The notes under the pieces: model-generated
Seen by the model: the letters and a program-made list of their open reading frames with translations, nothing else
The model's database searches: none
What the model was told of the DNA's origin: nothing
Shown here: positions 34,701 to 46,700 of the stretch, piece after piece
Position numbering within the stretch: the stretch's first letter is position 1
How the letters are laid out: the number at the start of each line of letters is the position of its first letter
Position numbers and translations under genes: made by a program
From: Lycocorax pyrrhopterus obiensis
Taxonomy: Eukaryota; Chordata; Aves; Passeriformes; Paradisaeidae
DNA length: 64,000 bases
Direction of reading: 5' to 3'
NCBI GenBank assembly: GCA_014706295.1
Contig: JACSVZ010000022.1
Location: 10,806,830 to 10,870,829 of the forward strand

Positions 34701-37700
34701 TTTCCAACAGCCTATTCCTGACTCTGTCCAATTCCAAGATCCCTCGCGCCTGCGTTCAGCTTAAATCACTCAAACCCAACATTTTCAGCTTCTGTATTTA
34801 AAAATACTCACAGAACACTGTTTGCAGCTATAGTTTTATTCAAAACTATTTTTGCACCAAATAGCCACATATTTAGTTCGGGTATCTACAAAAAGAAACA
34901 CCTGAAAACCAGCAGCATTGTCAGAAAAATAACTGTATTGCAGAGTTAACATTTTCACACTCCTGTTAAATATATGCACCCACAGTACATCTATTTAATG
35001 CACAAATACCAGCTTTGGTATGAGCATGATCCTTTGTCTAAACGACAATATTTTATGGAGCAGCATTAAGTGTAGCAGCATTAAGGTCCTAAGAAATCAT
35101 CTTTAACACGATCATCAAGGTGATAAACAGCAGCGCCACGGATAAAGAGCTACTGGACACAGCACCAAGAAATGGAGAAGGAAATAGAAACAGTGCCACA
35201 GTAAAAATCTGTGTACTTAATGCCACTAAAATATTTATGGAAATGTGTGTTTTTAAAACCAACACAATAATGCTTGGGAAAAAAATCTTTGGTACTGTCA
35301 GCTCAAGTAACTTATTTCACTGAGGCTGTTAAAGGAAACAGGCTCCTACATCCCTGAGAGTGAAGGAAAAGCACTAGTGATGCCTGATAGAGCTGCACTG
35401 GATTAACTCTGTAAACTGGCAGCTAGTTAATAATCACTGAAATACTACATTCTTTGGGTTATTAGAAAGAATTCACAAACTTCAGGAGAATTCTTGTCCG
35501 CTAAATCCTCGTTACATTTAAGGTTATAAATAGCAAGGTGCAATTTAACTGTCAGACTCACACCTCCCATCAGCTTCCCCTGCCATTTCCTAACAGTAAA
35601 ATCCTGCTTCTAACACCTGTTATACACAAACCCAATAAAGCTCTGCCCTGTGATACCCTTCAGTTCTAACAATTTAAAAAACTTAGTCCTGATCCTGAAG
35701 GGAAGCACTGGAAGTTCCCAGTGCTGAAGTCAGGAAGCACTCTGATGTATAGGCCAAGGAAAATACTACTGAAACCTTTATTAGAGACAGCATTGACCTG
35801 ACTAAAGAAAAAGAATTCCGTGTTGAACTAAATTCTAAAATACAAGAAAAATGAACAAACATGAAACCTCATTAACTATTATCATGTAATGAAACCTTTT
35901 AAAGTTTGCTGAAATGGCTTTTGCTGGCATCTTACTTTCCCAAGTCAGACAAATCCTTCCCTGCTGCTCCCAAATTTCCAGATAAGATTCATTGGGTTAC
36001 AACTTTGTTTTCTGGCTCAGCTTTCTCCTTTCTCACTTGCTGATTATTTAAGAGCAAAATAAATCATGAGGCAATTACTCTGACATCTGTGACAAGGGAA
36101 GCTGACATTAAAAACTACACACATTCACAGACAGCCGAGATCTCCGATGCCAAAGATGTCAACGGGAACAAGAGCAGAAAAAATGAACCTGACTTCGCAA
36201 AAACCATAAAATTTAAACCCAAATGATTAAAGTGTACTACGGTGATTACATAGGAACTTATTCTCAATTCTGACTGCAGCCTGCTCAAATGAAGGGTAAG
36301 AACTAAGCCAAGCAGGGAAACTCCGGCTTCCCAGCCCTGGCATGGCATGGAGCTGTCTCCCTGAAGCTCTGACTCCCAGCAGGGACAGGTGGAGCAGAGC
36401 TGCACCAGAACACACCTGTTCCTTCTCCACAAGCCCAAGGGCAGCAGGAACTGATGGGCTCTCTCATTCACCTTTCCACAGGAAAGGGCTGGGGAAGAAG
36501 CTCCCCACTAAGTCCACATTGTGCACAACTAAGTATTTCTCATTTTCTGTCTCCCTGAGATGCAACAGTATCATGAGAAAGAACTTCCCTGAAGAACTCC
36601 AAAGAACATTTGTAGAAGTTGGTTTTTTTCTCCTCAGCTGTCTCTCACACTGAGGAAAGCAACCCCACATGCTGACAAGCTGTGCTGCACACAGAGCATC
36701 TGGGAAGCACTGCTCTTAATTATGCTACTTTCATTTCACAGTTACCATAATCTAGTTTTGTATGTAAATATATAGCAAGAGACACAGAAATATTGAATCT
36801 TTTTAAAAAATAAGTGAATTTCATAGAATGAAATAGGCATTACAGATTTCTACCCACCAGGAACAGCCATTACTGATTTTGTATGCACACCCCAAGTTCC
36901 AATTCAATCTATGTAAAGCCTCCTTCCTCTGCTTTAACACCACCACACTCAGCCTGGCTAACTTAATTACAGTATACAAACCAAATGAGTCACAAAAATG
37001 TATGGAATCCCTGAAAACCACAGCCATAGCCCAAGATGATTTTTAAAAAAAGCCCTGAAAGTACTGAAATATAATATCAGTAAAATATGCAAGCCATGCA
37101 ACAACTTTCAAGCCCAAAAAACATACCCTATTGCACATATCAACAAGAAGCATGTTTTTCTCCTTTGAAAGACATTGAAAATCAGACTATACAAACAGCA
37201 ACCCAGTGCTTCCACAGCTCCTAAGTTCACAGTGAAAACCCCTGGAATGCCCAAATGGTCTAATGGACAGAGCACTAGGGAAGAACTCAGAATTGAATTC
37301 TGTTATTAATTCTATTGCCAGCACTTTCAACAACCTGAGGGATGTTATTTTCCTGAGGAATTGGAGGAAAACATCACCATTTCTTTTATAAAGCACTTTG
37401 AGATCTACTGATAAGGCAGTTCAAGGTAGTGTCAGAACACAGATTGAGCACACCAACAAAACAGCCAAAGTGCCCGTTTTATGGACCCAAAAAAATTATC
37501 TTTGCCCAAAAATTGCACCAAGGCTGCAGTGACACAGCATCTGGAACCAGCACAGCATCAACTGATCAGCTCTGGGCAGTTACTCTATGGAATTACACCT
37601 GTGGAACATTTATTTGCAGCACGAGAACCACGGCACAATTTGCTTTTCCTAGTTCAAGGAAGTGTCTCATATACAACAACAGCAGCTATGCATCCTCAGG

Positions 37701-40700
37701 ATCCTCTCTTGGTCCTACACTGTCCAAAAGCTCCAGCCCAGCCAGGTGGGCAGAGCCCAGGTAACACATTTTCACGTGGCTACTGAGGTTCTTCTGGGTG
37801 CCGAAGCCCTTCCCACAGCAGAGACAGACAAAGGTGCGCTCGCTCGAGTGCACGGACAGAAGGTGCCGGTTTAAGTCTGTCTTGTCGCGAAACAGCTTGG
37901 CACAGTTAGGACACTGCATCTTCTTACAGTGGAAGTGGATGGTCTTCTCGTGCCGATCCATGTTGGATTTCAGGGTGAAGCTGGCGGGGCACTTGGAGCA
38001 CTGGAAGCGGGCGAGCTGGCCGGCAGGAACGCCGTCGGCGAGGCCGGGCCGGGAGCAGTCGAGCACGTCAAACGGGAGGAGCATGGAGAAGGCGTGCTCG
38101 TGGATGTGCTCCTTCAGCTCCTCAGCACACTGGAACACCCTCCTGCAGAAGCCACAGGTCAGCCTCTTGGCCAGGGCCGAATCCAGGAAGGTCCCATCAG
38201 CGGCGACGTCCGTGTCTTCTGACCTCGGGAAGCTCGCATCTGAAACAGAACCACGGATACGCACGCACGGATCAGCCTCTTCTCGTATAAAATAACAGCA
38301 GTTTAAAAGTGTATTTTCCTCTCTGCTTACCTGAGTCAGAGTTATCAAACTGCCAAAGTGCCAGCAATCCGTCGTAGGCGGCCTGCAAAGGAAAAGCACA
38401 GGGAAGTTAAGGCAGGCGCTTACAAGAACCTGTCCTGTAGGCAGAGCTCTGACTCCCATCGCTGCCACTGCCTTCACCCCTTCTCTAAGGGAGGCTCAAT
38501 CATTTGACCTGGCAACTCAAAGTGCCTTTGCAAACTTTCACTGCCAGAGCAGTGAACTGGGCTCTTATCTTGCAGGATTTGGTGTTTGGAAGACAGTAAT
38601 CAACATCCCCGTTTAAGTCTGGGACAACTACTCAGTTTCCATTCTCACTAAGCATTCGTAGCTCCCACTCAGGCCAGTGGGAAACGCTGGACAGAAAATT
38701 TTTAGTTGATACAATAGAACTGGAAAATTCTCCCTTAGCCCTCCACAGGTACTTTCCCTTTCCACACAGAAGAGCCTGTAGAACACAAACACCTTCTGCA
38801 TAGCTCCCTTTCCACAATGCCCTCTGGCACTGCTGATCCAAATTCTAAATAAAAGCTGAGTTTATCTTTTTTTTTTTCATAAATCCTCTGCGATATGCCA
38901 GTGTGTGGCAGATGGCAGCCCTGTATGAGGCAGAGGCGTGCTGCAGCCTCGGCAGGTCTGTGCAGACCAGCTCACTTCGCTCTACGGGGACTGCGAAGAA
39001 AAATCTGTGTTTCCATCCATTTGTTTAATAGAATTAAAGTATCATTCAAAAATGTTAAGAATAAGAAATGCTGCAGAAAGCTACGGATTTTAGGTCAAAC
39101 TTCTGACTTCTGTAATAGAGAGAGCCAGCCCACTTCTGTCCAAATTCAGACAGTTACAAAAAATCCAAACGCAGAACACCAGAAGTGAGCAATGGGTAGC
39201 TAAGGCCTCACGCCATTATTATATGCTAGTGTGCAATGTTGTGCAAATGAAGGGATTGACAATAAAAAGGGCATTTTTATTTAAAAAAATCCAGCGGTTT
39301 TTGAACAGAAGTTCTGTTGAGGTAAGGCAGAAAGACTAAAATTGGGACAGCACCAGTCCTGACCCTTAGGCAACTTCTGGTTTTAAAATAACCTGTATTT
39401 TTTTTTAAAAAAGCTCACAGATTAAAGTATAAGGTATTAGATCTTTCAAAATACTCCTAACCGGGGAGGATTTGATCAAACAGACACCTTTGCATTTCAA
39501 CTTCTTTGCATTTCTGCCCCCGTTCTTACCTGGGTTGAGGAAGGCACCTCTCCTTTTATCCCGGTTTCTGGTGACATTTCACCAGAAGAGCAGATCCTGG
39601 GGGGGCTCTGAGTGGCAAGGTGTGCTGAAGGCAGCGGGGGAGATGGTGCTTCCACTTTGCCATCACTTTCACCCCTTGAACGATTCGAGTTGGTGCCAGG
39701 CCCTGGGGAACACAGGAAACGAATCTCACCCACGTGAACGAGCACCAGCTGGTGGCTTTAAAAACGGCCTCGCAAAGGCAGCGCCCCAGCACTCGCAGCT
39801 CATCTTCTGTCAGTGGGAGGGAATGCAGCAGGACTGGGATGCCAGGCTTTTGGTCTTTCTGGTTGGTGGGTTGTTTTTTTTTTTTTTAAAACCAGCCTCC
39901 CCACCCAAATGTCTGTGTGTACTGGAGTGACATCGCAGGGCTCGGTCACTACAGAGTCCGTCGGGAGAAAGAAGCACAGTGCAGCACAAATATCCAGAGC
40001 AATCACATTTCTCTTGGAGAAGCACCATTCTGAACACAGACATTTCCATCTTTCAGGAATGTACACGCAAACTTCATTCCACTAACTTTCTTGAAAGTTT
40101 ATGTCACAGGTTCAGATCTCAAGATCTGTCCGTGGTGGTTTATTTAATATCGGACTGTCAGTCCTTGATCTCAAAGTGCTTTACAAAAGACGGGAAAAAG
40201 GATTCCTGTCACTCTATATTTAGCAAGGATGGAAGTTCAAATATTTGTACAAAACTGTTCAATTATACCTGACAGTCATTACAGTCTAAAAATCTCCCAT
40301 AATTCAAGAGGAAAACAGGCTGTGTCTGGCCCTCGCCTACACTGTAGCAACAGCCAAATGGAAAACAATATTCCAGAAACTGCCCTGAGGATCAATGACA
40401 AAGCTAAATACAAATAAAGACTGTGTCATCAATATCAGTGTACATTATAAATTATTATACAAACTTTAGCACACGCCTTGACTGAATATTGGAATGACGT
40501 AGTGAGCAGGTTGTTCTTTTTGAAACGCAAGGGGGCAAAACCAGAAGCAAATATGGCATAAAATAAACAAATTCATATTTAAAGCACTCTATGCTCTAAA
40601 GGCTTTTTCATTTCCAGCACAAAAGAGTCTGATGGCAACCTCCAGGCATATAAAAAACATGCTCTTTAATGCAGCTACAAATAACAAGCCACAGTTTACA

Positions 40701-43700
40701 CTGTCTGAATACAATGCGCTGTGATCTGGGTGACAACAAAGCACTCGAGTGAAACCACACCAAGGTTTTGTAATGTGAACAATCCCAAACCTTACTTTTT
40801 TATCAGCTATCAAAGGAAAATCTGCTCTTGTACCATGAGCTGGATGTTTGATTTACTTTCCTCTGCTTTGATGGCAGATCGATATCTTTCCTAACTTAGT
40901 TAACTCTATTCAGCTGGGATAACAACGCTCCAAGGTTTCCTTCAGGTGCTGCTCATCTGTTGGTGTTGTCATTTAAAAGTAGGACAACAAAATGCCAGGA
41001 ATTCAAGATAGGAAAAATTCAGGAAAAAAAGGAATCTATCAGTATTTCCTGTTAGAAACTGCTACCAGTAATCCAGCTGTACAGGTCAATAGCAGAATTC
41101 CTGCCTAGACAGCCACACGTTCCTTTTTTTCACCCCTGAACATCCCAAACTGATTCAAACTGCCCCAAAGGCATCTCTGGGTTACACTTCTTTGAACTAA
41201 TGGTATTTTAGCACACAGTAAAGATAAACCAGCGGGGCCTGGCTTGATGAATTCTTTATTAGCACCATCCCAGAGTTCCGCAGGTTCCTAAAAATCTCTG
41301 CACTTCTTAAAGCAAAAATTAAGGCTAATGAACGAGCAATGAAATAGAGCAAGGAGAAGCAATAAACTATCATCCAAGGTATACAAACACACAAAGATGT
41401 ACAACACAACAAAGATGAGTTTTCAAACAATAATCAGTATTTATTTGGTTTCAACAACTGCAAGTAACACAAGAAGAGAGAAACCCACACCAATGACCCA
41501 CACTTTGTACACAAGAATGCAGATTTACGTCCATTCTGACTTGTACTGTGAGAAACCTTTTTCCCTCCTAAACTTGTACTAAAATGAATTTTAATCAAAA
41601 GTATTTTAACTTCTAAATCAGGAATCAAAACCACTTTCCTTCAGTCATCTCTGCACACAGAAAATGAAGCAGGGGTTTAGCAATATTTGTGTGAATACAG
41701 AATTCTCATGACAACTGGACAGTAAACTATTGTGGAAAAGAGAAAGGCAAAGTCATTATATCTCATTTAAAATTGCATCCATTCTCCCCTAAATCTTCTT
41801 TTATCATGTACAAAAATTCCACACCAAACTGAATACCTTTAACTTCTTCCTGGGAAAGTTGACCACAGTGTAAAATGTATTCCTTAACATCCAGTGCAAG
41901 GATAAATTATTGGCTCCAATGAACCACTAACTAAAAATAACCTATTAGCTGGTTTGCCCAAAAGAAAAGGCCTCTGTGTACCATGTAATCACTTGGACTG
42001 GAAGCTTCATAGGAATTGCTTCTATAAACAGTTTCAATTGCAACAGGGTAAACAGGAAAAGCCAAACTTAGCCATATAAAAAAGCCTTCAAATGTGCTAT
42101 TCTGAAATGTGGAAGTCGCCCTTTAAGGGAGTTGGTCCCCCCCACGACCTGAAACTTTTCTTTTTTAATGAGAAAGCAAGGATGTAAACGAACCACCTCA
42201 TTTTCTAATGAATACTAAAATTCTCGTTCTCTTGATTATACTTGGCAAAACCAGCTCAAAACATTTGACTGAAGCCTCTGAGACTTCTGGCCGTGTGATG
42301 TAACCGTGCGGAACAATGCTACCAAAGTTCAGGCTCATAAATGAAATAAGACACGTTATTAAACCAAGGAGCTCTGCAGAGCAGCTCTGCTGGAGTGGAA
42401 ATCACACAACAACCACCTGCTTTTAGAGACAAACCAAGAAAACATGGCAAGACCAGGAAAACTTTCATGATGTCTTATCAGGAAGGCACCCCCAGCAACA
42501 ACCCAGGCAGGTTCAGTAACCAACAGTTCCCCAGACGACCTCGGTGTCACCCATGAGTAACTCACACATTTTTTTTCTGCAAAATCTGTGTGTTCCAGGT
42601 TTCTGACAAGCATATGAACAACGTCAATCTTGATCACACATCATGAACATCAAACTCTCAGAGCCCTTCAGCTGCAGGTTATCTGGCAACTGTGCTACCC
42701 AAATGGCAAGATATTTAAGTTTTCCCTTCTGATTTTAAATGAGTTTAAACTGGTGAACTTCAGAAATTCACCATAGTGATACAACACCCCCCCACACACA
42801 TTCTGGGCTTCATTTTCCACCAGCAGAATGTCAAGTTCATACCTCATATGATCATATAATGAATTAGTTAAAAAGAACACGAGGTAAAAGGAAAACCTTG
42901 AGGTATCCCCTAACTTCTAAAACAGGATGAATTATGTGGAACAGCAAGTGAAAACTTTTAATGTGTGCAGAAACTTGGAGAGTAATATCCCCTTTAGAAA
43001 TGGCTCATCCAAATTTGAAACATGTCTAACATCCTCTTTGCATCTGTCCACCCCCATTAAGTCTTTTTTCTTCCAGAAAAAAAAACCAAAACAAAACCTG
43101 AATACTGCTCCTTGAGGCAGTTATGTACCGCAGTGCTTTGTAAGAGAAGACAATCCAGTGATAGCAGCCAAGATTAAAAAACACTTCACTTCTTTAAGGT
43201 CAAGAGAGACCGATCACTTATAATCCCTGAAATTAGCGCATTTCTTTTCAAATCAAGACAGATGAAAACCGCTGGGTTTGGTTGTCTTGTTAAATTCAAT
43301 CTTCTTCATTGTGCTCCTGCCTACTCCCTCCTCCTTTTTTTTTTTTTTAATATAACCCAGGACTTAAAATGACTCAACATCCTCAAATTGTTTTTTAAGA
43401 AAAATGTCAAAAACACCTACAAAGCCAGCACCAACCTAGACTGTGCTTTTACATCTCCACAATCTTCCTACCACTTGCTTCACTGTCATTTTATACACTG
43501 AAAATTCTCATCAAACTTGATGTCCCGTTGTATTCAGTAATGACCACTTAAAAGGGAATTGTATATCACAAGATCTTTTTCAAGTTATTAAAATAAACCG
43601 ATACCTGTGAATCTGAATAAGATGAAAGAAAAATATGTCTCTTAACTCCCAGCTTCTATAAAAACCCTCTTACCAGGCCAATGCCACATCCCCGACTGCT

Positions 43701-46700
43701 ATGAGAGCTACAGACCAAGCAGGAAGTCTTCTTTTTGACTTGGGCATTTCACTTTGCTTCCATAAAGATGAGATAACTGAAGCTCAGCTGAATGAAATCC
43801 AATAGCGAGAAGACTGGAAAATAAGGACCTCAAATACAGGCTGGACAGGACCTCCTGAGCCATGCCACCCCTTAGTGAGCTATAAACCACCCCCTTTTCT
43901 ACATGTATCAAGCTTTATTTTAAATCCAGCTGGTCTCCTGCCTGCACCATGCCCATCCCCAAACTCTGCTTCTCAGCTGGTTGGGCAATCTCTAATTTTT
44001 AACCTGGATTTATGACTGCTTCATACACATTTATCTTTACGTCAAGTGGTGCTTTAGTTTTTAAGTAAAACCTAAAATCCTCCAATGAGGAGAAGGATGA
44101 TGGATAGAGGCCAGCGCTGTCATTATTCCAATTTATCAAGGCAGGAGATGAAACTGCTGATTTCACCCATCAGGAGTCACAGATCCGAACCCGTGGTGCA
44201 TCCATCACCCGCGGTCACGCATCGATCCAGGCTCCCACCCATCCTGGTGCCAGCTCAGGGCACTCTGCTCTCTGCACCCAAATCCTGCCACTGAACTGAG
44301 CCACATCTGTTCTGTTCCACTGCAACTGAGGGATTTTCAACCATGGAGCCCAATCTGAACTGTCTAAATCTGATTTAAGTGGAGATCCTTCGGGAAGTGA
44401 GTTACTGTGAAAGAAACCAGAACCCTGCACCAGCCATTCCCCACAAACATTTAAGCTACAGAATAAGGTACAGAAACTTCAAGGTTTTTGGATTTTTTTA
44501 AAAACAATCCCACTGTTCAGACATGAGAAGTGAAAAGAGACACTAAGTCTGACACTGCATTGTGCAGTTATTTCCCTTTGTCACACAACTCCTGTGACCA
44601 GCTGGCCACTTGGATGGGGCTTGGAGCAACCTGGTCTAGTGGAAAGTGTCCCTGCCCATGGAAACAGGATGATGTTCAAAGTCCCTTCCAACCCAAACCA
44701 TTCTAGGACTCTATGATTCATTCTCTAATTCTATGACCATTAAAGTTCTCTATCTTTTACCATTGAAGAAGCTAAAAGAAAACAGAGTAATAGATATCCC
44801 TAAGTGAACTTTTCATCCTATTTACCTGATCAGTTTTCTCAGCATAGATGAAAATAAACCTTTTCTTCTGGAAATTAACATGTAGTACTCAGGAAGCTGC
44901 TGCTTGCTCTAGTCTAGCTCACAAATGATATATCTTCTCAGATTATTACTAAAACACAGCATTAATAATATATCTCTTTCTTTATGCACTAGAGAATGAA
45001 GCTGCAATAAAGGAAACACAAAAACATGCTGAAAAATCAGCTGTCCACACCTAATGGTTCACATCAGCTGTCTCCAACAGATCACCAGAAGAAAAACATT
45101 CATTTCCAGGTGCAAGTATAACAAAATCAATAGCTGCTCATTACTTACAGGTCTAAAATTAAACTGCAAGAAGTAAAGATCATGCGATCTACAACACCCC
45201 AATTGTTTCCAAAGACGCAAGAGCAACATTCAAGCTGTTCAACATCAATCAAGTTTGGATTCAAAACGCTTCCCATAATGACTCAAATACTTTGTATTTT
45301 GTTTGTAAGTACCATTGTGCAAACAAGCAAAACAGAAATCTGAGGACAAGTGCTACAGGCTGAATATTTTCTTCTATGACTTCAGCAGTTAACATTAAGG
45401 TTGGATCAATACCAGACAAAAGTTTCCAAATTCTATGGAAAGTGGGATTAAGCAGGACTTAAACCTGGATATAAACACAGCAGCAGCAACAAACGAGGCG
45501 GTGACCTGTATTTTCTTCTCACTAAAGATTTCCCTTCAAGTGTCAGTAAACAAAAAAAAAAAAAAACCCAAAAACAACTTAAGAACGCCAACTTACGGGA
45601 GAGTGAGTGTGTGCCTTTGGGGAGGTACTCGAAGAGCAGCGAGCTGTCCTCGCCCAGCATGTCGGCTTTCAGCGACAGCAAACTGTTCTTACTCATCAGA
45701 GCCGCGCGCAGGTTGGCGACAGTGGCGGCCTGGAGCGCGTCCTCCTTGTCCGGAGTCAGGGGCTGATGGATGTAGCTGGATTCCCCGCCCAGCAGCGCTT
45801 CCTCCACGTTGGCGTAGGGGTCCGGCCGCTCCACCCTGCTGTCGGAGCTGCTGGGCTCCGTCCCGGCCACATCGGCACCTGCGGGAGGGAAGATGCTGTC
45901 AGAGACACGGGAAAACTCCGGGCACCGGGAGCAGGACCATGCACCTGCCCCACTGTGCGTCTGGGGAACACAACCAGGAATGCAGAGACAATTATTTTGG
46001 CTTTGCTTTGCACGTGGGAGTGCTGCTTCTCATCCCCCTTTTCCTGCCTCACAGCTGGGGGGTTCTGTTTTTCCAGCCCGTTCCCTCCTGCCCCACCAAA
46101 TGGGCTTCAGTTCAGTACCACACGCTACGAAGGCAGGGCCGAGGGAGGGGATGTGTATTTTATCCACAACCTGGATAAAAGTATTTCTTTATCTTAAACT
46201 AAGAATTCAGGATGGTTTGCTAGTACTGAAATTACATTCAAAGGTTTAAGTTGTGTTTTCTCCCTAATTTGACACTCCAGTAGTCCAAATTTTCACTCTT
46301 TCATTTCTTCCCCACAATGCAGGTTTTGAGAAACACAGTAATAAACAGCCTCTAAAAGTGGGGCGCTGAGTATAAATCCCTTGGGGTCACCTACTCTTAA
46401 AAAATACACAGTAACCAGTGGTTCCCAGCATATAGCACAGGGTGGGTTTTATACAGAAGTGATACAGTTAAAAAAAAAAAGATACGGATCAGCCACTTTA
46501 CAACATGTAACTACAAAGAAACTGTATAAAAATACAACATATTAGTATAAATATATCAATTACTGAACCCAAACAAACTAAAAAAGCTATGATATGGTAA
46601 ATTCCTTCCTGTGAAAACACAGGGGGTTTTTTTGTATTTTTTGGGGAGGTCTAATTGAAGAGCCTCTTTTGTTTGAACTTTGACTCTCTTATCAGCTTAA

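Larger units (their letters stand above)
39703..45596 (-). other. ZBTB46 intron 2, part upstream of the alternative exons
   Basis: AT-rich with little recognisable structure apart from a CR1 tail (44608-44738) and a possible old MIR tail at 40166. The region near 43750 has a faint MIR/L2 look. No further exon was found. Confidence 0.5.

Noticed and set aside
37254..37300. Possible tRNA gene (A-box-like TGGTCTAATGGACAGAGCAC)
   Set aside because: No cloverleaf can be completed, and the downstream sequence has the MIR-type SINE tail, so this is a SINE head.
37686..39702. Alternative exons as an independent nested gene
   Set aside because: No ATG exists in frame upstream of exon A, no CpG promoter lies nearby, and phase matches the ZBTB46 donors; a separate gene is less simple, though not excluded.
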